Assembly (NCBI GenBank): GCA_036496265.1
Contig: DASXLL010000340.1
Location: 1-31,956 of the forward strand
Source of the DNA: CAYLLN01 sp036496265
GTDB lineage: Bacteria > Planctomycetota > Planctomycetia > Pirellulales > Pirellulaceae
Direction: 5' to 3'
DNA length: 31,956 bases
Shown here: piece after piece, positions 23,881-31,956 of the stretch
Position numbering within the stretch: the stretch's first letter is position 1
How the letters are laid out: the number at the start of each line of letters is the position of its first letter
Position numbers and translations under genes: made by a program
Notes under the pieces: generated by a model
Database searches by the model: none
The model's input: the letters and a program-made list of their open reading frames with translations, nothing else
Told to the model about the DNA's origin: nothing

Positions 23881-24819
23881 GTGTCACGCTCATCGTACAG
23901 TATCAGTGGTCTGGCCGCCGCCGCGATCGTGCTTCTGCGAGTCGGCATCGGCGTACACTTTCTCTCGGAAGGCATTTCCAAGCTGGAAAATCCGAAGCCG
24001 TTCTCGGCCGGTTTTTTCGGCAATGCGAAGGGGCCTTTCGCGCCGCTCTATAAGAATCTGGTGTGGGATGCGGATGGCCTGTATCGGCTCGATCTGGAAA
24101 CGACGCTGGAGGAATGGAACGCTTATCGCGAACGCATCGTCAGTCATTACGGCTTTGATGAGAAGCAACAAAAAACGGCAGCCGACACGGTGAAGCGCTA
24201 CGAGGGCCGATTGAAACAATTCTTAGGGTCCAAGAACGATACGATCGAGGAGTATCATCAGTTTCTCGAACGCCGCGAAAAAAATGCCAAAGATCCCGCG
24301 CGGCAATTGGCTTCGTTGCAAACCCACGATGCCCGCATCGCCGGCGAAACGCGCAAGCTATACGTTGAGCTTGTGCCGCCGATCGACCGCGTGTGGAAAG
24401 ATTTGGAAAACGACCTGAACTCGATCGCCACGAATGACCAGTGGCAAGCTCACGGTCGGTTGGCGATCGGCAAACCGGGCCGCAGCCCGCTAGATACGGA
24501 ATCAATGGATCGCGTCGTTCCATGGTTTGATACGATCATCGGTGCGTGCTTGATCCTTGGGTTGCTCACGCGGCCGGCGGCGATCCTGGGCGCTTTGTTT
24601 TTGATTTCCATCTGCGCCTCGCAGTGGCCGCTGTGGCCGGGCGCGGCGCCGATTTACAACCAGGCGGTGGAAGCACTCGCCTTGTTGGCCCTCGCCGCGA
24701 TCGGCGCGGGAAAATTCTTCGGCATTGACGCCATCTGCTGTCCTTTCAGTAAAAAAGCTTGCGTGCCGCAGTCGCAACCGGCGGAAAAAACCGCTCAGCG
24801 CACTCCGGTCGCGGTATAA
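23881..24819 (+). CDS. DoxX-like membrane protein
   Basis: A 312-aa membrane protein. The first helix (about residues 8-32) contains LLRVGIGVHFLSEGISKLENP, the DoxX-type opening. Three more helices lie in the C-terminal part (about 215-285: CLILGLLTRPAAILGALFLI, then a WPLWPGAAP loop and EALALLALAAIGAGKFFGID). Between them sits a charged, mostly helical extracytoplasmic insert of roughly 170 residues, rich in Lys/Glu/Arg and unlike the short DoxX proteins. DoxX is known as a subunit of thiosulfate:quinone oxidoreductase in Acidianus, but most relatives are uncharacterised. GTG at 23881 is preferred because it directly precedes the first helix and has a CGGAG-like site; a TTG at 23809 is possible. 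It is 34 nt before the oxidoreductase gene and probably co-transcribed. Confidence 0.77.
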   Translation: MSRSSYSISGLAAAAIVLLRVGIGVHFLSEGISKLENPKPFSAGFFGNAKGPFAPLYKNLVWDADGLYRLDLETTLEEWNAYRERIVSHYGFDEKQQKTAADTVKRYEGRLKQFLGSKNDTIEEYHQFLERREKNAKDPARQLASLQTHDARIAGETRKLYVELVPPIDRVWKDLENDLNSIATNDQWQAHGRLAIGKPGRSPLDTESMDRVVPWFDTIIGACLILGLLTRPAAILGALFLISICASQWPLWPGAAPIYNQAVEALALLALAAIGAGKFFGIDAICCPFSKKACVPQSQPAEKTAQRTPVAV

Positions 24820-24840
24820 GAATACGGCCGCATAAGAATT

Positions 24841-24846
24841 GAGGAG
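24841..24846 (+). promoter_or_regulatory. Shine-Dalgarno sequence fixing the oxidoreductase start
   Basis: GAGGAG lies 7 nt before the ATG at 24854 and decides this start over a TTG at 24839 that precedes it in the same frame. Confidence 0.75.
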
Positions 24847-24853
24847 AACTGTT

Positions 24854-26680
24854 ATGAATCAGCTGACGCCTGACGAACGCGAATCCGGGAAAGAGAACTT
24901 TTACTCGGCCCTCGGCGCTTTCGACCAATCGCCCGCCGCCGAGCCGTTCAAGCGGCGTGACTTTTTGAAAACGGTCATCGGCGTCGGCGCAACGGCCGGC
25001 ATGACCACCGGCTGCAAATACTTTGGCTATTCGCCGATCAAAGATCCGCTGCGGGTTTCGGTCATCGGCACCGGCGACGAAGGCAGCGTGCTCATCGGGG
25101 CGCTGAACCCGGAGTATGTGCGGGTCGTCTCGATCTGTGACATCCGGCCCTACAATCAGCATCGGGCGTTCCACGGCGACTGGGCTGGCGATGTGGCGCG
25201 GGCGGCGCGGCCCGGTTTGATCGCCAAATATGGCTATGCCGACGAGAACGCGGCCAAAAAAGAGATCAAGGTCGAAACCGATTACAAGAAGGTGCTCGAA
25301 GACCCCGATGTCGAGGCTGTCATCATCGCCCTGCCGTTGTTTTTGCACGCGCCGGTTGCCATTGATGCACTAAAAGCAGGCAAACACGTCCTCACTGAGA
25401 AGCTGATGGCGCACAACGTGGCCCAGTGCAAGCTGATGGGCCGGCTGGCGAAGCAAGAGAACAAAGTGCTGACCGTCGGTCACCAGCGGCATTACAGCGT
25501 GCTATACGACAACGCCGTGAATCTCATCAAATGGGGCCTGCTCGGTGAAGTGCATCACATTCGGGCCCAGTGGCACCGCGGCAACCTGCCCGGCCGGGAC
25601 AGTTGGCAGCAGCCGTTGCCTTTCGCCGTCGAGGCATACGGCAAGGACGGCAAGAAGTCGAAGATCAATCAAGTTGCCGTGGAGTTGGCTGAATTTCAAG
25701 AGAAACTGAAGCGGGAGCGGGATCCCGAGCGGGCCCGCACACTGCAAAAGCAAGTAGCGCAGTGGGAAGCGTGGCTCAAGGACGAGAAGGTGGAAGCCGC
25801 CAAATACGGCTATGAGGATTTTGACCTGGGGGGCCATAAACGTTCGGCGCTGGAAGAACTCTGCCGTTGGCGGTTGTTCAAGCGCACCGGTGGCGGCCTG
25901 ATGGCAGAGCTAGGCAGCCATCAGCTCGATGCCTCGAGCATTTTTGTCTCGGCCCTTCGCAAGGACGGCAAGAAGGCGCATCCACTGTCGGTGCATGCCA
26001 CCGGCGGCCGGCACACCTTTCCCAGCGACCGCCACGCAGAAGACCATGTCTATTGCACGTTCGAGTTCCCGGGGCCGGGATACGATTCGGAGTTCAAGCC
26101 CGGTTACTACGACCCGGAAATGAACTATCCCGATCCCAAGACCGGTATTCCCTCGTTCGACAAGGACCCGCACAAGCGGATTGTCGTGACCTATTCGTCG
26201 ATCATGGGCAACGGCTGGGGTGGATACGGCGAGACGGTGATGGGCAGCAAAGGCACGCTGCTCCTGGAACGCGAACAAGAAGTGCTGCTGTTCAAGGATT
26301 CCGATACTTCGACCAAGGTCAGCGTGAAGGACGACAAGGGCGGCCCGGCGCTCGATACGCAGGCCAGCGGCAAGGGCCCGTCGCTCGCGAAAGCGGCGGC
26401 CGACAGTGGACCGGTCAGCCGCGGTTACACCGAAGAGATCGAGCACTTTGCCTGGTGCATTCGCAACAACGCCCGCGAGGCGCCTCGCTGCCGAGCCGAG
26501 ATCGCACTCGGCGACGCAGTCATCGCTCTGGCCTGCAACGTGGCGATGGAGAATTCGTTCAAGGGCAAAGGCGGCTATCTAAAGTTCGAGGAAGCCTGGT
26601 ACGACATCGACAAGGACGAGACGCCGGATGGCAGCAGCGTGAAGGAAGAGAACGAGAAGCTCAAAGCAGGGTTGTCGTAA
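24854..26680 (+). CDS. Tat-exported Gfo/Idh/MocA family oxidoreductase
   Basis: A 608-aa NAD(P)-dependent oxidoreductase of the Gfo/Idh/MocA family. A Tat-type signal is seen at residues 33-54: FKRRDFLKT then VIGVGATAGMTTGC. Cys54 is not in a standard lipobox. The Rossmann motif is VIGTGDEGS (70-78), with the family's TEKL (181-184) where Lys183 is the catalytic-type lysine and Leu replaces the usual Pro of EKP. The second domain is enlarged: a charged helical stretch (about 270-310) and LGSHQLDASSIF follow. Family members oxidise or epimerise sugars and polyols. The large size with a Tat signal is typical of planctomycete versions, which reach the periplasm with bound cofactor. The gene follows the DoxX-like gene by 34 nt; a functional link between the two is only suggested by position. 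Confidence 0.9.
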   Translation: MNQLTPDERESGKENFYSALGAFDQSPAAEPFKRRDFLKTVIGVGATAGMTTGCKYFGYSPIKDPLRVSVIGTGDEGSVLIGALNPEYVRVVSICDIRPYNQHRAFHGDWAGDVARAARPGLIAKYGYADENAAKKEIKVETDYKKVLEDPDVEAVIIALPLFLHAPVAIDALKAGKHVLTEKLMAHNVAQCKLMGRLAKQENKVLTVGHQRHYSVLYDNAVNLIKWGLLGEVHHIRAQWHRGNLPGRDSWQQPLPFAVEAYGKDGKKSKINQVAVELAEFQEKLKRERDPERARTLQKQVAQWEAWLKDEKVEAAKYGYEDFDLGGHKRSALEELCRWRLFKRTGGGLMAELGSHQLDASSIFVSALRKDGKKAHPLSVHATGGRHTFPSDRHAEDHVYCTFEFPGPGYDSEFKPGYYDPEMNYPDPKTGIPSFDKDPHKRIVVTYSSIMGNGWGGYGETVMGSKGTLLLEREQEVLLFKDSDTSTKVSVKDDKGGPALDTQASGKGPSLAKAAADSGPVSRGYTEEIEHFAWCIRNNAREAPRCRAEIALGDAVIALACNVAMENSFKGKGGYLKFEEAWYDIDKDETPDGSSVKEENEKLKAGLS

Positions 26681-26683
26681 CAA

Positions 26684-26736
26684 GTGGGACGGGCTTGCCT
26701 GTCGTATTTACGCGGCAGGCCGGAAGCCTACCTCAC
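26684..26736. repeat. Hairpin between convergent genes
   Basis: GCCTGTCG (26697-26704) pairs with CGGCAGGC (26713-26720) with one G-U pair around an 8-nt loop, inside a longer imperfect palindrome bounded by GTGGG and CTCAC. It lies between two converging genes and might act as a bidirectional transcription barrier, but no T-run is present. It may be a dispersed repeat. Confidence 0.55.
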
Positions 26737-27207
26737 TTATTCGACCAACTCCAACTCTTGTTGATAACGCTGAATCGCTTCGACCGGGTTGACGTTGAAG
26801 TGGACCTTGCCGTCGGTGCCCCAGTCGCTGTTGTCGAGGCGAAATTCGGCGCTGCCGGCTTTGAGATTATCGACGTTGGGGTTGTCCTCCATCGGGCCGC
26901 CTTCGACCGCCCGGAAGCGAATCGTCACTGCGACATAGGCCCGCAGCCGGCCATTATGTCGGTCGCGAGCAAAGCTGACCTCGTCCTCGAAGTCGCAATC
27001 GACTAGTTCCAGTCCCCGCGGATGAAAGATCGTCGCCGCAAGCTGGAAGAAGCGAAATTCGAGCCGCTCGCGCTGGAGGTGAAAGAGCTTGCGGGCCCGC
27101 TCGATCGTTGTTCGCCGCGGAACCCGAAGTGCGGCCCACCATAAGGCCAGGCCGAGCACGAGGATGATGGCCAAGCCACCGATCAAAATCCAAGCCTCGC
27201 CGAACAT
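26737..27207 (-). CDS. Membrane-anchored conserved hypothetical protein
   Basis: A 156-aa protein with one N-terminal transmembrane helix (about residues 6-27, ILIGGLAIILVLGLALWWAA) followed by a basic region, RVPRRTTIERARKLFHLQRE, and a mixed alpha/beta domain of about 110 residues ending in EAIQRYQQELELVE. The orientation is probably N-out with a cytoplasmic domain by the positive-inside rule. I do not recognise a named family; similar short anchored proteins with EFRFFQLAA and GLRWVDCDF-like segments appear in planctomycetes as far as I recall. It is divergent from endonuclease IV (160 nt apart) and convergent with the oxidoreductase. Confidence 0.72.
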   Translation of the reverse strand: MFGEAWILIGGLAIILVLGLALWWAALRVPRRTTIERARKLFHLQRERLEFRFFQLAATIFHPRGLELVDCDFEDEVSFARDRHNGRLRAYVAVTIRFRAVEGGPMEDNPNVDNLKAGSAEFRLDNSDWGTDGKVHFNVNPVEAIQRYQQELELVE

Positions 27208-27367
27208 GATCCACCGTCCGTCGTTAGCGGTCTCTCCAACACTACCGCCGTACCGCTATTCTACGCCTGCCGGCAATCGACAGGCAACCGATGTGCCAAA
27301 GTTAAACAGCCGACTGGGAATTCATAAACCGACCGCGACAGCTTTTGCGGTAAAACGCGAGAAACCA

Positions 27368-28225
27368 ATGCCCCTCCTCGGAGCCCACATGTCGATCGCC
27401 GGCGGTTATCACAACGCCATCATTGAGGCCCACGCGGCCGGCTGTGACGTCGTTCAGCTTTTTACGAAAAACAACAGCCAGTGGCGGGCGAAAACGATCA
27501 CCGATGCCAATTCGGCCCAGTTTGCCGCTGAGCTGGCAGCGAGGAAGATCGCGCACCCGATCTCGCATGCGTCGTATCTGATCAACCTGGCTTCTCCCGC
27601 GCCGGAGCTGCGGGAAAAATCGATCGAGGCGATGGTTGTGGAGCTGCAGCGGGCGGATCAGCTTGGGATTCCCAATGTGATCGTGCATCCGGGGGCCCGC
27701 TTGGCGGCCAGCGAGGAGGAAGGCATCGCCCGCGTGGCCGAAAGCATCAATGAAGTTCACCGCAGGATCAAGAAAACGCGGGCGCAAGTGACGCTGGAGC
27801 TAACCGCGGGCCAGGGCTCGTGCCTGGGTCACTCGCTAGAGCACTTGGCCGACATCGTGAGGCAGGTCAAGCGCTGCGAGAAGGTCGCTATCTGCGTCGA
27901 TACGTGTCACGCCTTCGCGGCCGGTGTTGATCTGCGCGATCGCAAGAAGTATCTCGCGTTCTGGCGTGAATTCGACGATCTACTCGGCCTGGATCGCCTT
28001 AAGGCCATTCACCTGAACGACAGCAAGCGTGAACTCGGCTCGCGCGTCGATCGACACGAGCACATTGGGCGCGGGCAGCTTGGCGCGATCGCGTTCCGCC
28101 ATATTCTCAAAGACAAGCGGCTATTCCGAGTGCCGATGTATCTGGAAACGAAAAAGGGCACAGAAAATGGCGAATCGTTGGATGTGATCAATTTGCGAAT
28201 GCTGCGGGAGATTGCGAAGTCGTAG
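27368..28225 (+). CDS. nfo: Deoxyribonuclease IV (apurinic/apyrimidinic endonuclease)
   Basis: A 285-aa endonuclease IV, the same length as E. coli Nfo. It cleaves DNA 5' of abasic sites and removes 3'-blocking groups in base excision repair. The start MPLLGAHMSIAGG matches the family's GAHVS opening. All nine ligands of the trinuclear zinc site are present at E. coli spacing: His67, His107, Glu144, Asp178, His181, His215, Asp228, His230 and Glu260. Signature blocks are CVDTCHAFAAG, HLNDSKRELGSRVDRHEHIGRG and YLETKKG. A frame open further upstream (to 27089) would overlap the divergent gene and has no family resemblance, so ATG 27368 is used. No operon partner: it converges with the large fusion gene 19 nt downstream. 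Confidence 0.97.
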   Translation: MPLLGAHMSIAGGYHNAIIEAHAAGCDVVQLFTKNNSQWRAKTITDANSAQFAAELAARKIAHPISHASYLINLASPAPELREKSIEAMVVELQRADQLGIPNVIVHPGARLAASEEEGIARVAESINEVHRRIKKTRAQVTLELTAGQGSCLGHSLEHLADIVRQVKRCEKVAICVDTCHAFAAGVDLRDRKKYLAFWREFDDLLGLDRLKAIHLNDSKRELGSRVDRHEHIGRGQLGAIAFRHILKDKRLFRVPMYLETKKGTENGESLDVINLRMLREIAKS

Positions 28226-28244
28226 CCGGTTGGACGCGCAGCCA

Positions 28245-31200
28245 TTATTCGACGATCATCTCGCCATTCATCACCATCCAGTGCCCCGGGAATGTGCATA
28301 AGTACGGGTATCGCCCCTTCTGCCGCGGCGCGTCGAACCAAATCGTGAAGGACTGCCCGGGCGGCACGATGTCGGTATAAACGAGGACTTCGTCGGATTT
28401 GGGCACATAGTTCCGCAGCACCGCCTCGGGGTCGGCGATCAGCTTGTTGGCCAGGTCGCCGACGCGCGGCAACGAGTCTGGTTTGGCCAGAACCCAATTA
28501 TGTGGCACGACGTCGGGGTTGTTGAACGTCAATTGCACTCGCTCGCCCGCTTTTACCCACACCAGCCGCGTGGCGAACGTCAGGTTCTTGCCGGCTTCGA
28601 TATCAATCGTCGCTGTCACCGTTGGCCGGCCGCGCTTGCCCCAGGGATTCGGCTGCGTCTTGCCTAAAAGCGCCAAATCGACGGATTGCGGATGAGCCGC
28701 GACTGTTTTGGGCGTTGCGACGTAGCCGCTGAACCGCGTAAAAGGCTGGTCGAGCTTGTGAACCGTGGCAATCATTTCCTGCGGCGGGCCGGAATCGACT
28801 TGCAGCACGAGGTGCAGTTGATTCACCGGTTGCAGATCTGGCATTTCGACAAACACCGTCCGGTCATCGATCAAATGCATGCCGGCGATAGGAACAAGCT
28901 CGTGGCCGACGACGCCGGGATGGCTCGGTGCCAATTCGGGCGAGCCATAGCCGGAACTGTAGCGGTAGTTCCAGGCTTGGGCGAATTGCTTGGACAGATC
29001 GGCGATTGCGGCGCCACCAATTGGCTTGACGAAGGAGATTAACAGGCCGTTTTCATGGATGTGCATTGATTTGGGCAACTGAACTTGCTGACCGGTGTAG
29101 CGCACGCGCTGAAAGCAGCCGTCGTCAGGTGTGTAGCTGCCCCAGCCGGCCATGCCGGAGACATAGAGCTGCCCGTCGCGCGGGTTGACCTTGCCGCGAT
29201 GGACGCCGGAGCGAAATTCGCCGCGTAGCGGCACGATCGCTCCTTGCGGCTGACCGTTGACCTCGTCGCGGAGGACAAGGAATTGGCTGCCTTGGCCGAA
29301 GGAAAAGTGCAAGATTTGCCCCGAAAGCGGGCCGAATCGGGAATCAGTGACGAATGCCTGCCCGCCGCAGCTGTTGTCCATGCCGCGCGGCAAATACACC
29401 ATCGGTAGCGACGGCGGCTGGCCGTCCTTCGGGCCTTGGGCGCCGTAGTGAGGCGGTTGCCTCCCCGCGTGGACGCGGGGGTTAAACAGGCAAATCATTG
29501 ACGAAGGCGTCCAATCTCCTTCGCTACATGGCACGGTTACGGCACCGTCCGGCAGCAAACAAAGGCCGTCGGCGTTGCGAAATCCGGTAGCGAGGATTTC
29601 GACATCGTCGCGGCCTGGGGTGACGCGGATCAGTCCTTGCTTGCCGGAGACTGAATAGAACCGCCCTTCCTTGTCGCGAGCCAGGCCGCATGTGAAATCG
29701 TGACCGGCGGGCGAGGTCGCCATTTTGTTCGAAACGCATTCGTAAAAATCTGCCTCACCGTCGTTGTTGTGGTCCACCAGTCGCGTGATTTGATTGCGAC
29801 CCACAACGAAGATGTTGTCGCCTTCGATTACCATTCCCAGCGGCTGATGCAAGCCGGAGGCGAATCGCCGCCAGCGGACGTTTTTTAACTCGGCATCAAG
29901 GCCGGTGACATGCCAGACATCACCGGTCATCGTCGCGAGGAGTGCTGAGCCGTCGGGCAAAAAGTCGTGATCGCTAAAGAAGAGCAGAGCGTTCCACGGA
30001 TTGTCGAATGGCAGCTTGATCGTATCGATCGCATAGGGGTGATTCTCGCCTAACTCGCCGGCCGTGTTGAATTCCTGCGGCCATTGGGCTGGACCGCCGT
30101 GAATGGCGTCGCGCAGCGGGTGCTCCGCCGCCGGAGCGACGAGGCGGTCGAATTTGCCTTCCTTCGCCCAGGGCGCATCGAGCATTTCGACATCGCCCAG
30201 CCGATAGGCAAAGACGACGCGTGGGCCGACGCGATAAAAGCCGCGATAGATGAACGGCTGCGTCGGCCTGGTTCCTTGCGGCCGTGGCAGCATCGTTCCC
30301 GCGGGCCGCAAGCCGTCCAAGAATCCGTGACGGATTTCCGAGAAACTGATGAATCCGCCGCGCCAGACGGCGTCATACGTCAATGTTTCGGGATTAAAAC
30401 AGGCCGCAAGCTCGCCCTTGTCGCCGAGGCGGACACACACGCCTTTGGGCACCGTCAGACCGCTGGGACCATGAAAAATGCCGCTCAAAAGCGTTCCCAA
30501 ATCGGTCGAATTCCACCGATTGTCTTTCCATGTTTCTTCGAATTGATTGCCCCAATGGCCGAGTTTGCCACCGTCGAGGCCCGGGAAGGCGGGAAGCAGA
30601 TGCGGCCGGTTCGACTGAGAACGGAAGAACAATGCCTCTTTCAGATAAAAGTCATAGACGCGATCGCGATTGACCGGCTCCTGCCACAGCTTCCAGGCGT
30701 TTTTGTCGAGTGGCGCACGATCAAAGACGAATTCCGCCGGCGTGGACTCGGCTATGACTTCGTTTTCCAAGCCGTTGATTCGACCAAGGTCGAGCAGAAG
30801 CCGGACCAAGTCGCGGCGCTGCTCAGGCGTCATTGCGGCAGCGATGCCGTCGGGCATGAGGGTACCGGCTTCGCGCTGCTCTTCGATCTCGCTTTTTGAA
30901 AGCGACTCAGTTTTCTGCGTCGTAGGATCGAATAGCTCGATGCCGGCCGAATTTTCGCTCCGTTTGTAACCCTGCATGGTTCGACCGTCCGACATTCGAA
31001 ATCGCCAAGCCACAAACTCGGGCTTCACATGCCGCTTGGGCCACAAAAAGGCCTCGGCAATTTCTTCCGGCTTCAATCGCTTGCCGACATCGGTGAGTGC
31101 CGGTCCGACTGCGCCGCCTCGTTGGCCGACCTGATGGCACGAGAGGCAGGCAAATTTGGCGGAGCCGAAAACGGCGATGCCGCGATGGGCGTCGCCGCGC

Positions 31201-31956
31201 TCATTGGCCGCCGTGAGCAAGTCGGCCGCGAATTTGGCGTCGTAGCCAGACGGGACTACAGTTGCGGGCTCACTGACTGGTGAATGACTATGATGCGCAC
31301 CATGGGCAGCGGCCGGCATTGGCGGCGGCGGGACGGGCGTTTGCGGCTGCGGACGGTTGCCGGCTGGTTGGCCACTAAGTTGGGCAACGAGCCACTTGAG
31401 CCCGTCGAGATTGTCCTCTAGGCGCTTTTCCGCATCGTCTTGCGTGTGGCCAAGGATTCCGATTGGGCCACGGTAGCCGCTATCGACAATTGTTTTCAGT
31501 ATTTGCAAATCGAAATCACCCTGGCCCAACTGCAGGATCTTTCGACCTTGCGAATCTCCCTCGCGAGCCATGCCGTTGAGATTGATGCACCACAGGTGGG
31601 GCAGCATTTTTTTCAGCAATTCCGGCAGGCGATCGACATGGGCATGGCCGTGGTGCAGGTTATAGATCAGGCCAACGTTCGTCAGCTTCAGCTCATCGAT
31701 GATTGCAAGCTGATTCTCTGGCTCGCCGAACCAATTGCCGTGGTTGTAGAGGCCGACCTGGCAGCCGATTTTGGCGGCTTCGTCGGCAATGGCGCGGATT
31801 CGCGCGGCTTCGGTTTTGATTCGGGCCGCTTGCTCGTCCGGCGATTTTGTCATGGCTCCGCCGCCGGTTACCCAGAGTTGGGTTTTGATGCCGTGGCGCT
31901 TGAGTACTTCGAGTATTTGCTTTGCTTCGGCGTTCAATGTTTGCGGGAACCACCAA
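28245..31956 (-). CDS. Fusion of sugar-isomerase-like TIM barrel, cytochrome c, beta-propeller and azurin-like domain (5' partial)
   Basis: More than 1230 residues; the frame stays open through the window edge, so the true N-terminus is outside. Numbering starts at a TTG at 31937. Residues 1-190 are the C-terminal part of an AP_endonuc_2/sugar phosphate isomerase-epimerase barrel (VGLYNHGNWFGEPENQ, GILGHTQDDAEK). A Pro/His-rich linker (190-230) leads to a cytochrome c/heme-binding domain with CLSCH (264-268) and a likely axial Met361. A large DUF6797-like/beta-propeller region follows (about 400-1050; GHWGNQF, GFYRVGPRVVFAYRLGD, FNTAGELGENHPY). The C-terminal 115 residues are a blue-copper domain with all azurin-type ligands: His1146 (PHNWVL), Cys1214, His1219 and Met1223 (CTFPGHWMVM). 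It should act outside the cytoplasm in electron transfer coupled to sugar or polyol oxidation; that role is inference. Confidence 0.88.
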   Translation of the reverse strand, partial: WWFPQTLNAEAKQILEVLKRHGIKTQLWVTGGGAMTKSPDEQAARIKTEAARIRAIADEAAKIGCQVGLYNHGNWFGEPENQLAIIDELKLTNVGLIYNLHHGHAHVDRLPELLKKMLPHLWCINLNGMAREGDSQGRKILQLGQGDFDLQILKTIVDSGYRGPIGILGHTQDDAEKRLEDNLDGLKWLVAQLSGQPAGNRPQPQTPVPPPPMPAAAHGAHHSHSPVSEPATVVPSGYDAKFAADLLTAANERGDAHRGIAVFGSAKFACLSCHQVGQRGGAVGPALTDVGKRLKPEEIAEAFLWPKRHVKPEFVAWRFRMSDGRTMQGYKRSENSAGIELFDPTTQKTESLSKSEIEEQREAGTLMPDGIAAAMTPEQRRDLVRLLLDLGRINGLENEVIAESTPAEFVFDRAPLDKNAWKLWQEPVNRDRVYDFYLKEALFFRSQSNRPHLLPAFPGLDGGKLGHWGNQFEETWKDNRWNSTDLGTLLSGIFHGPSGLTVPKGVCVRLGDKGELAACFNPETLTYDAVWRGGFISFSEIRHGFLDGLRPAGTMLPRPQGTRPTQPFIYRGFYRVGPRVVFAYRLGDVEMLDAPWAKEGKFDRLVAPAAEHPLRDAIHGGPAQWPQEFNTAGELGENHPYAIDTIKLPFDNPWNALLFFSDHDFLPDGSALLATMTGDVWHVTGLDAELKNVRWRRFASGLHQPLGMVIEGDNIFVVGRNQITRLVDHNNDGEADFYECVSNKMATSPAGHDFTCGLARDKEGRFYSVSGKQGLIRVTPGRDDVEILATGFRNADGLCLLPDGAVTVPCSEGDWTPSSMICLFNPRVHAGRQPPHYGAQGPKDGQPPSLPMVYLPRGMDNSCGGQAFVTDSRFGPLSGQILHFSFGQGSQFLVLRDEVNGQPQGAIVPLRGEFRSGVHRGKVNPRDGQLYVSGMAGWGSYTPDDGCFQRVRYTGQQVQLPKSMHIHENGLLISFVKPIGGAAIADLSKQFAQAWNYRYSSGYGSPELAPSHPGVVGHELVPIAGMHLIDDRTVFVEMPDLQPVNQLHLVLQVDSGPPQEMIATVHKLDQPFTRFSGYVATPKTVAAHPQSVDLALLGKTQPNPWGKRGRPTVTATIDIEAGKNLTFATRLVWVKAGERVQLTFNNPDVVPHNWVLAKPDSLPRVGDLANKLIADPEAVLRNYVPKSDEVLVYTDIVPPGQSFTIWFDAPRQKGRYPYLCTFPGHWMVMNGEMIVE

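Noticed and set aside
27089..27367. Longer N-terminus for endonuclease IV
   Set aside because: It overlaps the divergent membrane protein gene and adds over 90 residues without resemblance to the family; the family N-terminus begins at ATG 27368.

Overview
This 32 kb window looks like chromosomal DNA from a planctomycete, probably of the Pirellulales type. The main clues are gene content: a multi-domain fusion of a DUF6797-type propeller, cytochrome c and azurin, Tat-exported Gfo/Idh/MocA oxidoreductases, sulfatases, DUF4058, and a KorAB-type 2-oxoacid:ferredoxin oxidoreductase. Short genes sit in loose clusters, and the gaps hold hairpin-rich, REP-like repeats. The assignment is from gene families only. 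I saw no rRNA, tRNA, CRISPR array, transposase, integrase or phage gene.

Layout. 1-372: gap with a perfect 23-bp inverted repeat. 373-7821 (+): envelope efflux block with a HlyD/MacA-like adaptor, a membrane-anchored LssY_C-domain protein, a second RND adaptor and a CzcA/CusA-type RND pump. No outer-membrane factor is visible. 7826-12893 (-): a secreted CocE/NonD hydrolase fused to three Rid domains, a DUF4058 protein, and a sulfatase interrupted by one in-frame TAG. 13036-14743 (+): an exported PI-PLC/GDPD-like phosphodiesterase followed by a myo-inositol oxygenase homologue with its full di-iron ligand set. 15054-15622 (+): a secreted Tyr-Ala-Pro repeat protein with a strong ribosome binding site and a clear intrinsic terminator.

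15758-17853 (+): an Nramp-like transporter carrying four EF-hand-type calcium loops, then a 77-aa protein. 17878-18660 (-): HpcH/HpaI aldolase. 19020-22736 (+): CBS-domain protein, korA and korB, a central-carbon module. 22753-23784 (-): NAD-dependent epimerase-like protein lacking the usual catalytic lysine. 23881-26680 (+): DoxX-like membrane protein and a Tat-signal Gfo/Idh/MocA oxidoreductase. 26737-27207 (-): membrane-anchored hypothetical protein. 27368-28225 (+): endonuclease IV. 28245-31956 (-): a very large fusion of sugar-phosphate-isomerase-like TIM barrel, cytochrome c, beta-propeller and azurin-like cupredoxin; its 5' end lies outside the window.

The most notable points are the unusual fusions (hydrolase plus triple Rid, Nramp plus EF-hands, TIM barrel plus cytochrome plus cupredoxin), the bacterial inositol oxygenase beside a phosphodiesterase, and the amber-interrupted sulfatase. 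I found no convincing new defence system or mobile element.
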